Shown: positions 1 to 8,194 of the stretch, in pieces
Numbering within the stretch: the stretch's first letter is position 1
Layout: every line of letters begins with the position of its first letter
Assembly (NCBI GenBank): GCA_937944975.1
Contig: CALEBF010000012.1
Coordinates: 62,001 to 126,000, forward strand
Reading direction: 5' to 3'
Origin: an uncultured Mycoplasmatota bacterium
Lineage (GTDB): Bacteria > Bacillota_I > Bacilli_A > RF39 > UBA660
Length of the DNA: 64,000 nt
Position numbers and translations under genes: made by a program
Notes under the pieces: generated by a model
Seen by the model: the letters and a program-made list of their open reading frames with translations, nothing else
Database searches by the model: none
Told to the model about the DNA's origin: nothing

Positions 1-780
1 TTTAAACCTCATTTAGACGAGCTTTGTGAAGATTGTAAGTCTAGATATAAGAAAAACCCACTTCGTATGTTAGATTGTAAAGTGGATGCTGAAAAAGAGA
101 TTATGAAAAAAGCACCAAAGATGAAAGATTATTTGACGGAAGAGAGTAAGAAACATTTCGAGCTTGTGAAGAAATATTTGGAAGCGATGAATATCGAATA
201 TATAGAAAATCCAAACTTAGTGCGTGGTCTTGACTATTATACTTATACAGTATTTGAAGTCGAAGCTGCCGTAGAGGGGTTTGGTAGCCAAAATGTATTA
301 TGTGCGGGTGGAAGATACAATGATCTCGTACGTACGATTGGTGGACCTGATACGCCAGGGGTTGGATTTGCACTTGGTATGGAAAGACTTCTTACTGCAT
401 TAGAATATGAGCATATCGAACTTCCGATCGAATCAGGAGTAGATGTATATGTTGTGCCAATCGAAGAAGCGCAAAAGCCATATGCGGCATCTTTAGTACA
501 AGCACTTCGTATGACGGGATACAAAGTAGAGACTGATTATATGAATCGAAGTATGAAGAGTAATTTTAAAATGAGCGATCGCGTCAGTGCGAAATATGTC
601 ATTTTACTTGGAGAGACAGAAGTTGAATCAAATGAATTAACTGTAAAAGATAACCGTACAAAACAAGAATATAAAGTGATGTTAGAAGATATCGTCGATT
701 TTTTAGATCAGAATTTAGATGGTGAGGTCCACGAATGTCATTGTGGGGGAAACTGTCATTGTCAAAAGGAGGAAAAGTAG
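1..780 (+). CDS. hisS: Histidine--tRNA ligase, C-terminal 259 residues (5' end outside window)
   Basis: The reading frame is open from base 1, so the gene enters from outside. HisRS charges tRNA-His in the cytoplasm. The class II catalytic core is visible: the histidine-A motif RGLDYYTYTVFE, the GGRYNDL block, and motif 3 (GVGFALGMERL). It is followed by an anticodon-binding domain starting near VDVYVVPIEEA. The C-terminus is odd: after the usual end of the domain comes an acidic and Cys/His-rich tail (HECHCGGNCHC, then QKEEK). The aspS start follows one base after the stop and its Shine-Dalgarno lies inside the last hisS codons, so the two genes are co-transcribed, as is common in Bacilli. 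Identification is firm; the role of the tail is unknown. Confidence 0.97.
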   Translation, partial: FKPHLDELCEDCKSRYKKNPLRMLDCKVDAEKEIMKKAPKMKDYLTEESKKHFELVKKYLEAMNIEYIENPNLVRGLDYYTYTVFEVEAAVEGFGSQNVLCAGGRYNDLVRTIGGPDTPGVGFALGMERLLTALEYEHIELPIESGVDVYVVPIEEAQKPYAASLVQALRMTGYKVETDYMNRSMKSNFKMSDRVSAKYVILLGETEVESNELTVKDNRTKQEYKVMLEDIVDFLDQNLDGEVHECHCGGNCHCQKEEK

Positions 781-781
781 T

Positions 782-2098
782 ATGAATCGAATTAAATTAA
801 AGGACTTAGATCAATATTTTGGGAAAGAAATAGAAGTACAGGCATTCGTTGAAAATATTCGCGATTTACAGTACGTTCAATTCGTTATCTTACGTGATGG
901 AAGTGCGACAGTGCAGATGACGATTGAAAAAAGCGAAGAGAAGAATGCATCATTGGTTGAACTTTTTAAGGAATTACCTCTTGAAAGTACGATCAAGGCC
1001 AAAGTACTTGTCTCTGAAAATCCTAAAGTGAAATTACGTGGAATGGAATTGTTACCGATTGAAGTAGAAGTGACGAGTCGTTCTAAAAACGAACTTCCAA
1101 TCGATTTAAAAGATAAAGAAAAAACGCTGAGAGAGACGAGATTAGATTATCGTTTCTTAGATTTACGTCGCAAGGATAATCATCTTTTATTCGAATGTGA
1201 GACTTATCTAGAACATATGATGAGAGAGTATTTTATCGCTCATGAATATATGGAAATACACTCTCCTAAAATTGCTGCAGGGGCTGCTGAGTCTGGTGCG
1301 GAGGTATTTAAGATCGATTATTTTGGAGAGGAAGCTTGCCTTTCACAATCACCACAATTTTACAAACAAATGGCGATTGCTGCTGGGTTTGATCAAGTAT
1401 TTGAGATTGGCCCTGCGTTTCGTGCTGAAAATTCTCATACAAGTTATCATGCAACCGAGATTAACATGGCCGATGTAGAAATCGGATGGATCCATTCATT
1501 TGAAGATGTCATGGATATGGAAGAAGAATTTTTAAAGTATGTCATTTCTAAATTGAACGAAAAATATGGAGAGGAGATCAAGTCTACATTCCATGTCGAT
1601 TTAGTTGATACGAGTATTCCATTTGCCCGTGTTACATTTAATGAAGCAAAACGTATTTTAAAAGAGGAATGCAATTTTGTAGGAGAAAGAGAAGATGATT
1701 TTGAACGTCAAGAAGAAATGCTAATTTGCGAGTATTTTAAAAAGAAAACGGGAACAGATTTTGTCTTTGTAACGAAGTTCCCATTTGCTGCACGACCTTT
1801 CTATCATATGCTTGATAGTGATGGAAACACATGTAGTTACGACTTATTATTTAGAGGAATTGAACTTACGACAGGAGCACAAAGAGAACATCGTAGAGAT
1901 ATTTTAGAACACCAAATGATCGAAAAAGAGATCGATCCAAAGTCTCTTGCGTTCTATCTTGAATTCTTCGAGTACGGATGTCCACCACATGGAGGATTCG
2001 CAATCGGAATCGGACGCTTTATGATGCAATTATTCAATATTGATAATATTCGTGAGGCTACATTTATCTATCGTGGTCCTACGAGGTTAAATCCTTAA
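782..2098 (+). CDS. aspS: Aspartyl-tRNA synthetase, short archaeal-like type
   Basis: A 438-residue class IIb synthetase. It has an N-terminal OB-fold anticodon domain (about residues 1-105) and a catalytic domain with motif 2 (FRAENSHTSYHATE) and motif 3 ending in GIGRFMMQLFNIDNIREA. The GAQREHR block favours aspartate over asparagine. It lacks the GAD insertion of the roughly 590-residue bacterial AspRS, so it belongs to the short archaeal-like group (AspS2), which in bacteria often charges both tRNA-Asp and tRNA-Asn. Whether this enzyme is non-discriminating is inferred; gatCAB would settle it. The ATG at 782 was chosen over an upstream in-frame GTG at 719 because AAGGAGG lies just before it. 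The last block reads YRGPTRLNP instead of the common PRDxxRLxP. Confidence 0.9.
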   Translation: MNRIKLKDLDQYFGKEIEVQAFVENIRDLQYVQFVILRDGSATVQMTIEKSEEKNASLVELFKELPLESTIKAKVLVSENPKVKLRGMELLPIEVEVTSRSKNELPIDLKDKEKTLRETRLDYRFLDLRRKDNHLLFECETYLEHMMREYFIAHEYMEIHSPKIAAGAAESGAEVFKIDYFGEEACLSQSPQFYKQMAIAAGFDQVFEIGPAFRAENSHTSYHATEINMADVEIGWIHSFEDVMDMEEEFLKYVISKLNEKYGEEIKSTFHVDLVDTSIPFARVTFNEAKRILKEECNFVGEREDDFERQEEMLICEYFKKKTGTDFVFVTKFPFAARPFYHMLDSDGNTCSYDLLFRGIELTTGAQREHRRDILEHQMIEKEIDPKSLAFYLEFFEYGCPPHGGFAIGIGRFMMQLFNIDNIREATFIYRGPTRLNP

Positions 2099-2103
2099 GA
2101 AAG

Positions 2104-2127
2104 CTAGTGAATTTTCACTAGTTTTTT
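2104..2127 (+). terminator. Terminator of hisS-aspS
   Basis: Eight-base inverted repeat CTAGTGAA/TTCACTAG followed by six T residues, directly after the aspS stop. Confidence 0.85.
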
Positions 2128-2151
2128 CATGCGTTTTTCACAGAATCGGTG

Positions 2152-2157
2152 TATAAT
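2152..2157 (+). promoter_or_regulatory. -10 box of the two-component operon
   Basis: TATAAT lies 18 bases upstream of the response regulator start, after the aspS terminator. No convincing -35 hexamer is seen at 17 bases. Confidence 0.5.
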
Positions 2158-2174
2158 GAATGAGAGGTGATACT

Positions 2175-2849
2175 ATGAAGATACTTGTTGTAGATGATGA
2201 AGCACTCATTCGCTCTGTCGTAATAGAATATGTAGAAAACGAAGGATATGAGGTGGTCGAAGCAGAAAATGGTTTAGATGCGGTAGAAATCGTTCGTAAC
2301 GATCCATCTATCGATCTTATGATATTAGATATCATGATGCCTAAGATGGATGGGTATACTGCATATGAAGAGATTAAGAAGATACGTAACCTTCCGACGA
2401 TTATGCTTTCTGCAAGAGGAGAAGAGTACGATAAACTCATGGGATTCCAACTTGGAATCGATGACTACTTAACCAAACCATTTAGTCCAAAGGAACTGGT
2501 TGCACGTATGAAGGCAGTTATGAAGCGTTATCTAGAAAGAACCGAGGGGGACTTATTTCATTATAAAGGACTTAAGATTGATTTTAAAGGCCGTGTTGTT
2601 ACCATAGATGAAGAGGAAGTAAAATTGACTCCAAAAGAGTATGAATTATTGACATACTTTGTTACAAATCCTAATATTGCACTCTCTAGAGAGCAGCTTT
2701 TAAATCAAATTTGGGGGTATGACTTTTTTGGAGATGATCGAACGATCGATACACACGTTAAGATGTTGCGTAACAATTTAGGACCATATCGTGATTTGAT
2801 TGTAACCGTTAGAAGTATGGGGTATAAGTTTGAAATTAAAGAAAAATAG
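2175..2849 (+). CDS. OmpR/PhoB-family response regulator
   Basis: A 224-residue cytoplasmic DNA-binding regulator. The receiver domain (about 1-120) has the acidic pocket D7-D8, phospho-acceptor D52 (LDIMMPKMDGY) and the conserved Lys of YLTKPFSP. The C-terminal winged helix (about 130-222) carries the typical KLTPKEYELL and TIDTHVKMLRNNL blocks. The ATG at 2175 has GAGGTGAT in front; an in-frame GTG-type start at 2160 lacks this. It overlaps the downstream histidine kinase by 20 bases, so the pair is one operon. ABC transporter debris immediately downstream suggests the pair once controlled, or sensed through, an adjacent transporter. Confidence 0.93.
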   Translation: MKILVVDDEALIRSVVIEYVENEGYEVVEAENGLDAVEIVRNDPSIDLMILDIMMPKMDGYTAYEEIKKIRNLPTIMLSARGEEYDKLMGFQLGIDDYLTKPFSPKELVARMKAVMKRYLERTEGDLFHYKGLKIDFKGRVVTIDEEEVKLTPKEYELLTYFVTNPNIALSREQLLNQIWGYDFFGDDRTIDTHVKMLRNNLGPYRDLIVTVRSMGYKFEIKEK

Positions 2850-4227
2850 TTTAGGGGTTAAGATATGGCTGTATCTCTGTTTATTCTCGCTTTTGATTTT
2901 AGTGTTTCTATGGTTATTTCAGGTTCTCTTTCTAAATACATATTATGAATGGGTCAAAAGTAAACAGATTCGTACATTAGCCTCTGATTTAAGAAACCAG
3001 TATAAAGATAATGATTGGACGGAACTTTTAGATGATATGGCTTATGAAAAGGGAATTTGTATTGAAGTATCGAAAGATAATCGTACGATATATACCTCAT
3101 CTGCTTTCAATCGTGGTTGTATGATTAACAGTGATCGAAATCCTAGTATTTTATATTATAAAAACGATTTTATAGAAAGTGGAAAAAGAAAGAAAGAGTA
3201 CGAGCTGATCAATCCGGCTTTAAATAATAAGACGTTATTTTATGGAATTAAACTAGATCAAGATACGTATGGATTTATCAGTGCTTCTCTAGAACCTTTA
3301 GACGAGGGAGCACGCATTATTAAAAGTCAGTTAATTTATGTATCGATCGGTGTTTTTGTTCTTTCTTTGTTGATCGGATACGTCTTATCAAAAAAACTTT
3401 CCAGACCGATTGTCAAAGTAAATAAAACAGCGCTCAAAATGGCAGAAGGAAATTACGATATTACGTTTAAAACCGAAGAAGATATCGATGAAATCAATCA
3501 ATTAGTACAGACATTGAATCATGCGAAAGATGAGCTATCTAAGACGGAAGAATTAAGAAGAGATTTGCTTGCAAACGTAGGACATGATTTAAAAACACCA
3601 CTTACGATGATCAAGGCATATGCGGAAATGGTGCGAGATCTTACTTATAATAAAAAACAGAAGAGAATTCAAAATTGTAATGTCATTATAGAAGAAGCGG
3701 ATCGCATGACGGGGCTCGTTAATGATATCGTAGATTTATCACAACTACAATCACGTGTCTTAGAGATGCATATGGAACGATTTAATATTACGGAGCTCGT
3801 TTATACAATTTTAAAACGTTACGATATTTTAAAAGAAAAAGAAGTTCTTAAGTTTGTATTCGATGAAAAGAACGATTACTATGTATATGCAGATAAAAAG
3901 AAGTTAGAACAAGTCATCTATAATTTGCTTAACAATGCAATCAATTATACTGGTGAAGATAATACAGTAACGATTCGCTTGATTCCAAAAGAAGATGTGA
4001 TCCGAGTTGAAATTTCAGATACTGGAAAGGGAATTAAAGAAGAGGACTTACCTCACATTTGGGATCGTTATTATAAAAATAGTAAAAAGCATAAACGAAA
4101 TGCAGTAGGTACGGGAATTGGTCTTTCTATCGTCAAAAATATTTTAATCAATCATCATTTTGAATATGGTGTGATTTCGAAAAAAGGAAAAGGAACGACT
4201 TTCTATTTTGAAGCAACGAAAAAATAA
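2830..4227 (+). CDS. Membrane sensor histidine kinase
   Basis: A 465-residue sensor with a TTG start inside the response regulator gene. Membrane segments are at about 12-36 and 166-186, enclosing an extracytoplasmic sensor of about 130 residues. HAMP follows (187-240), then HisKA with phospho-acceptor H252 (NVGHDLKTP), and a HATPase domain with an N box (NLLNNAINY), G1 (DTGKGI) and G2 (GTGIGLSIVKNIL). The large extracellular domain argues against the small BceS/intramembrane type. It is the partner of the preceding regulator. Its signal is unknown. Confidence 0.93.
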   Translation: MKLKKNSLGVKIWLYLCLFSLLILVFLWLFQVLFLNTYYEWVKSKQIRTLASDLRNQYKDNDWTELLDDMAYEKGICIEVSKDNRTIYTSSAFNRGCMINSDRNPSILYYKNDFIESGKRKKEYELINPALNNKTLFYGIKLDQDTYGFISASLEPLDEGARIIKSQLIYVSIGVFVLSLLIGYVLSKKLSRPIVKVNKTALKMAEGNYDITFKTEEDIDEINQLVQTLNHAKDELSKTEELRRDLLANVGHDLKTPLTMIKAYAEMVRDLTYNKKQKRIQNCNVIIEEADRMTGLVNDIVDLSQLQSRVLEMHMERFNITELVYTILKRYDILKEKEVLKFVFDEKNDYYVYADKKKLEQVIYNLLNNAINYTGEDNTVTIRLIPKEDVIRVEISDTGKGIKEEDLPHIWDRYYKNSKKHKRNAVGTGIGLSIVKNILINHHFEYGVISKKGKGTTFYFEATKK

Positions 4228-4324
4228 TGTGCAAACATTGTTTTTTTTGTTTCACCGAACTTTCATGAAAACGTCAATTTCTCTTCGCTTTTTCTACATA
4301 GAATAGAAGAGGAAAGGAGATCAT

Positions 4325-4569
4325 ATGTATATTATTAAAAACACATTGAAAAATGTTATTCGAAACAAAGGGAAAAGTATATGGTATCTTTGGAAAGAGT
4401 GGAGCTGGAAAGTCGACGTTGATGTCTCTGATCGCTGGTCTTGAAAAGCTAAGTATCGGAGCAACGAAGAAGCAAATTCGTCATCATTATTTCACACTCT
4501 ACAAAAGTAAAACAAAAAGTAGATGAAATATATCATTTAAAAAATGGACGATTAGCGCCTACTCACTAG
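4325..4569 (+). pseudogene. Decayed ABC transporter: fused remnants of an FtsX-type permease and an ATPase
   Basis: Three fragments lie in three different frames. The ATG at 4325 has a good AAAGGAG site and encodes a permease-like N-terminus (YIIKNTLKNVIRNKGKS), then runs into unrelated sequence. From 4383, in another frame, there is a perfect Walker A (GKSGAGKST) followed by LMSLIAGLE. From about 4477, in the third frame, the end of an ABC ATPase is readable: the H-loop (VIIISHS), then DEIYHLKNGRL and a stop at 4567. The signature motif and Walker B are missing. This looks like a permease start joined by deletion to the first and last pieces of an ATPase gene. No functional product is expected. 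Confidence 0.85.
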
Positions 4570-4577
4570 GCGTTTTT
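4556..4577 (+). terminator. Terminator after the ABC remnant
   Basis: Stem CGCCTA/TAGGCG with a five-base loop, then five T residues; it overlaps the last codons of the remnant ATPase. Confidence 0.75.
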
Positions 4578-4579
4578 CG

Positions 4580-4608
4580 TTGCGAGAACGTATTACTCGT
4601 GCTATAAT
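4580..4608 (+). promoter_or_regulatory. SigmaA-type promoter of the gene at 4628
   Basis: TTGCGA, a 17-base spacer, and TATAAT. Because the promoter occupies 4580-4608, the longer in-frame TTG start at 4580 cannot be the real one. Confidence 0.8.
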
Positions 4609-4627
4609 ACGCTTTATGGAGGCACAT

Positions 4628-5476
4628 ATGAGACCACAAGATTATATATACGAGAAGAAAAGACAAATTATAGATGTGTTTTGTACGTTGTATGGAGAAG
4701 AATACCTAGATTATTTTTCTCATATTTTTGATGAACTTGTATTTTTATATCCACATATCAATCAGGAAGATTATGACTATATATGGAAACTATTTTATCG
4801 AAACGAGATGAATTACAACGCATTGCCACAAACGTTAATTTTAGAGATGCTCGAAGCGAGTATAGGAAGTTTCCGACCGATTTTAATGAACGATGGCGGA
4901 GATTTAAAAATACGTAAACTTATCATTTGTGGTCTCGATCGTATCGATCATCCAAATATGGACATCGTACTTTTACACGAATTAAAGCACGCGCTTACAT
5001 ATCATTACAAGCTCTATGTTCACGATCAAGAGTTGCTGAGTCTCTCTGAAAAGTGTGGAGTCAATATTGTGCACAAGAATTATTTTTATGGAAAGCAAAA
5101 TGTAAAGTGGAATCGTTTTTCTCCTGTGAACGAGGTGTTGACACAAAAAGATGCGAGGCTTTGTGAACTAGAATTGATGCAATTTGGTGGGATTTTTCCA
5201 AAATGCAAGGTCGTGAGAAATGATAGAAAACCATGGTCAGATCGTTACATTCCACTATTTCAAGAAGTTACAAACGAAGGATTTCAGATGTTACGAGATG
5301 CTGAAATGAAGGAGAAGATGGGAATATATACAGATCCTGTCAATGAAGTGTTTCTCACGAAATTATTTCAAGTGATGAAAGAATATAAGGAATCAATGGA
5401 AAAGGGAGATAAGACAATGGGAAGACAACTTTGTAAACGATTCGCAACAGTTGTCGAGGAAGCTACAAAAAAGTAA
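4628..5476 (+). CDS. Protein of unknown function with an HExxH zinc-peptidase-like motif
   Basis: A 282-residue protein without signal peptide or membrane segment, so probably cytoplasmic. The centre holds VLLHELKHALTYH, an HExxH motif of zincin metallopeptidases. About 65 residues later NEVLTQKDAR could supply the third (Glu) ligand, as in gluzincins. The start was chosen at the ATG at 4628 because GGAGG lies five bases before it; the ATG at 4616 overlaps that site. It has its own promoter and precedes rpsO. I cannot name a family. The peptidase idea rests only on the motif pair and its hydrophobic context; the motif could also be a structural metal site or chance. Confidence 0.6.
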   Translation: MRPQDYIYEKKRQIIDVFCTLYGEEYLDYFSHIFDELVFLYPHINQEDYDYIWKLFYRNEMNYNALPQTLILEMLEASIGSFRPILMNDGGDLKIRKLIICGLDRIDHPNMDIVLLHELKHALTYHYKLYVHDQELLSLSEKCGVNIVHKNYFYGKQNVKWNRFSPVNEVLTQKDARLCELELMQFGGIFPKCKVVRNDRKPWSDRYIPLFQEVTNEGFQMLRDAEMKEKMGIYTDPVNEVFLTKLFQVMKEYKESMEKGDKTMGRQLCKRFATVVEEATKK

Positions 5477-5494
5477 AAACTCGTATAAAAAGAC

Positions 5495-5523
5495 TTGAAA
5501 CTTCATAAATTTTCATGTATATT
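5495..5523 (+). promoter_or_regulatory. SigmaA-type promoter of rpsO-pnp
   Basis: TTGAAA, a 17-base spacer, and TATATT, about 80 bases upstream of the rpsO start. Confidence 0.75.
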
Positions 5524-5532
5524 ATAAATGTA

Positions 5533-5576
5533 CTTATTCTTGGTTTAAGAAGTCTCCGACTTTTTCTCGGAATAAG
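5533..5576 (+). promoter_or_regulatory. Structured rpsO leader
   Basis: The leader between promoter and rpsO can form an outer stem CTTATTC/GAATAAG (5533-5539 with 5570-5576) and an inner AAGTC/GACTT hairpin (5550-5562). S15 is known to repress its own mRNA through leader structures in several bacteria. That this leader does so is inference. Confidence 0.4.
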
Positions 5577-5603
5577 CGTATAATATAAGAAAGGAGAACA
5601 GAC

Positions 5604-5873
5604 ATGGCTTTAAGTAAAGAAAAAAAGGCAGAGATCGTAAAGAAATTTGCGAAAGATGCAAAAGATACTGGATCTTCTGAAGTACAAATTGCTATTTTAA
5701 CTGAAGAGATCAAAGAATTAACTGAACACTTAAAAGTACATAGTCACGATTATCATTCTAGAAGAGGACTTTTAAAGAAAGTAGGACAAAGACGTAGTTT
5801 ATTAAATTACTTATTCAAAACTGACGTTACTAGATATAGAAAAATCGTTAAAGACTTAGGTTTAAGAAAATAA
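5604..5873 (+). CDS. rpsO: 30S ribosomal protein S15
   Basis: An 89-residue protein of the usual S15 length, a primary 16S rRNA binding protein of the small-subunit platform. Conserved blocks are present: [31 protein letters not shown] and the C-terminal [20 protein letters not shown] precedes the ATG. It is followed by pnp with a hairpin between them, the arrangement found across bacteria. Confidence 0.98.
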   Translation: MALSKEKKAEIVKKFAKDAKDTGSSEVQIAILTEEIKELTEHLKVHSHDYHSRRGLLKKVGQRRSLLNYLFKTDVTRYRKIVKDLGLRK

Positions 5874-5883
5874 GGAAAAAAGT

Positions 5884-5914
5884 AGGCACTCGTTTTTGGG
5901 TGTCTTTATTTTTA
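5884..5914 (+). terminator. Hairpin between rpsO and pnp
   Basis: Stem AGGCACTC/GGGTGTCT (two G-U pairs) followed by a T-rich run. It may act as a partial terminator or an RNase processing site, as in other rpsO-pnp operons. Confidence 0.6.
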
Positions 5915-5928
5915 TAGATGGAGGATAT

Positions 5929-8154
5929 ATGAAGAAGATATTTGAACTAGATTTTAGGGGTAGAAAATTAGTAGTAGAACATGGAGAATTAGCAAAACAA
6001 GCAAGCGGTGCGGTTCTCGTTCGTTACGGAGATACAGTTGTACTATCTACGGCAGTCGTGAGTAAAAAATCAAATGTACTTGCTGACTTTTTTCCGCTTA
6101 TGGTACTTTATCAAGAAAAACTATACTCTGTTGGTAAAATTCCAGGAGGATTTATCAAAAGAGAAGGTAGACCAAGTGAAAATGCAACACTTGCAGCTCG
6201 TATGATCGATCGCCCTATGAGACCATTATTCCCAAGTGATTTTAAAAACGAAGTACAAATCGTCAATACTGTGTTATCAGTAGATCAAGACAATTCACCA
6301 GAGATGGCTGCACTATTCGGTTCATCTTTAGCAACGTCTATTTCTGAAATTCCATTCGATGGACCAGTTGCTGCGGTTAAAGTAGGAAGAGTCAATGGAG
6401 AATTTGTCATCAATCCGACGACAGAACAAATAGAACTTAGCGATATCGATCTTACGGTAGCTGGAACGAAAGAAGCGATCAACATGGTCGAAGCTGGAGC
6501 GAAAGAAGTAAGTGAAGAAGACATGTTAGAAGCTTTGATGTTTGGACATGAAGCGATCAAAGAGTTAGTTGCTTTCCAAGAAAAGATCATCGCTGAGATC
6601 GGATTACCAAAGATGGAATATGAAGTTTTAGAAATTTCTGATGAAGTGAAAGAAAACGTCAAAAAATTAGCAACTGATCCTTTAAATAAAGCACTTCGCA
6701 TTAAAGATAAATTAGAAAAATATAGAGCGATCGACGAAATCAAAGAAAAGATTGTAGAACAATATAAAGAAGAAAATAAAGACTTAGATGCTGAAGAATT
6801 AGAACATCTCATTACAGGTGTAAAATTAGTATTGGAAGAAATTGAATATGAGATCTTTAGACAAATCGTCGTAAAGGAAAAAACGAGAGCTGATGGAAGA
6901 AGTATGACGGAGATCCGCCCACTTTCTACGGATATCGACTTACTTCCACGTACACATGGATCCGCACTTTTTACAAGAGGCCAAACACAAGCTTTAGGTG
7001 TTGTTACACTAGGAGCGTTGGGGGAACATCAAGTATTAGATGGACTTGGAATTGAAGATCAAAAACGATTCATGTTACATTATAACTTTCCTCAATTTAG
7101 CGTTGGAGAAACAGGACGTTATGGTGCTCCAGGAAGAAGAGAAATCGGGCATGGAGCCCTCGGAGAGAGAGCTTTATTACAAGTAATTCCATCAGAAGAA
7201 GAATTCCCATATACGATCCGTGTCGTAAGTGAAGTATTAGAAAGTAATGGTTCTTCTTCTCAAGCAAGTATTTGTGCGGGATGTATGGCATTGATGGCAG
7301 CCGGAGTTCCAATCAAAGCACCAGTTGCAGGAATTGCGATGGGACTGATTACTGATGGAGATGATTACACGATTTTAACTGATATCCAAGGAATGGAAGA
7401 TCATCTTGGAGATATGGATTTCAAAGTAGCAGGAACGAGAGATGGAATCTGTGCATTACAGATGGATATCAAGATCAAGGGGATTACAAAACAGATTTTA
7501 AAAGAAGCACTTGCACAGGCAAAACAAGCTCGTTTTGAAATTTTGGATGTGATTACAAAGCAAATCGCAGAACCTAGAAAAGAAGTTAGTAAATATGCAC
7601 CTAAGACGATGACATTTACAATCGATCCAAACAAGATCAAAGATGTAATCGGAAAAGGTGGAGAGATGATTACGAAGATCATTTTAGAAGCAAGCCATGT
7701 AAACGCTGTTACTGATATCAATGCAGTCAAAGTAGACTTAGAAGATGACGGACGCGTTATTATCTACCATACAGATCAAGACATTATCAATACGACAGCT
7801 GAGATGATTCAAAACATCGTAAGAGAAGTAGAAGTAGGAAAAGTATACAATGGTAAAGTTGTCAAAGTAGAGGATTTCGGATGTTTTGTCGAATTATGGC
7901 CAGGATGTGAAGGACTTGTACACGTATCACAATTAGATACAGCACGTGTAGAAGATCCGAAAGAGTTTGTCAAAGTAGGAGATGAAATTCTAGTAAAATC
8001 TCTCGGTACCGATAAAAAGGGTAGACTAAACTTATCTAGAAAAGAAGTACTTGCTCCTGGAAGCAACGATAAGAAAAAAGAACAAGAAAAAACCGAGAAA
8101 AAGGAAAAGAAAAAAGTAGAGCAAGAAGAGAAGGAAATGGAAGAAAATGAATAG
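5929..8154 (+). CDS. pnp: Polyribonucleotide nucleotidyltransferase (PNPase)
   Basis: A 741-residue 3'-5' phosphorolytic exoribonuclease involved in mRNA decay. Domain order is RNase PH 1 (about 1-140), helical linker (about 140-230), RNase PH 2 (about 310-540) with the catalytic block [15 protein letters not shown] with the GKGG loop ([11 protein letters not shown]), S1 ([21 protein letters not shown]), then a highly charged Lys/Glu tail. The ATG at 5929 follows GGAGG; a longer in-frame start at 5896 would lie inside the intergenic hairpin. Length matches the family plus the extended tail. Confidence 0.98.
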   Translation: MKKIFELDFRGRKLVVEHGELAKQASGAVLVRYGDTVVLSTAVVSKKSNVLADFFPLMVLYQEKLYSVGKIPGGFIKREGRPSENATLAARMIDRPMRPLFPSDFKNEVQIVNTVLSVDQDNSPEMAALFGSSLATSISEIPFDGPVAAVKVGRVNGEFVINPTTEQIELSDIDLTVAGTKEAINMVEAGAKEVSEEDMLEALMFGHEAIKELVAFQEKIIAEIGLPKMEYEVLEISDEVKENVKKLATDPLNKALRIKDKLEKYRAIDEIKEKIVEQYKEENKDLDAEELEHLITGVKLVLEEIEYEIFRQIVVKEKTRADGRSMTEIRPLSTDIDLLPRTHGSALFTRGQTQALGVVTLGALGEHQVLDGLGIEDQKRFMLHYNFPQFSVGETGRYGAPGRREIGHGALGERALLQVIPSEEEFPYTIRVVSEVLESNGSSSQASICAGCMALMAAGVPIKAPVAGIAMGLITDGDDYTILTDIQGMEDHLGDMDFKVAGTRDGICALQMDIKIKGITKQILKEALAQAKQARFEILDVITKQIAEPRKEVSKYAPKTMTFTIDPNKIKDVIGKGGEMITKIILEASHVNAVTDINAVKVDLEDDGRVIIYHTDQDIINTTAEMIQNIVREVEVGKVYNGKVVKVEDFGCFVELWPGCEGLVHVSQLDTARVEDPKEFVKVGDEILVKSLGTDKKGRLNLSRKEVLAPGSNDKKKEQEKTEKKEKKKVEQEEKEMEENE

Positions 8155-8173
8155 TTTTCTTCTTTTTTTCGTG

Positions 8174-8179
8174 TATAAT
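8174..8179 (+). promoter_or_regulatory. -10 box before the membrane protein gene
   Basis: TATAAT 15 bases upstream of the chosen start at 8195. The leader would be very short and no clear -35 is seen. Confidence 0.35.
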
Positions 8180-8194
8180 AAAGTTGGTGATAAA

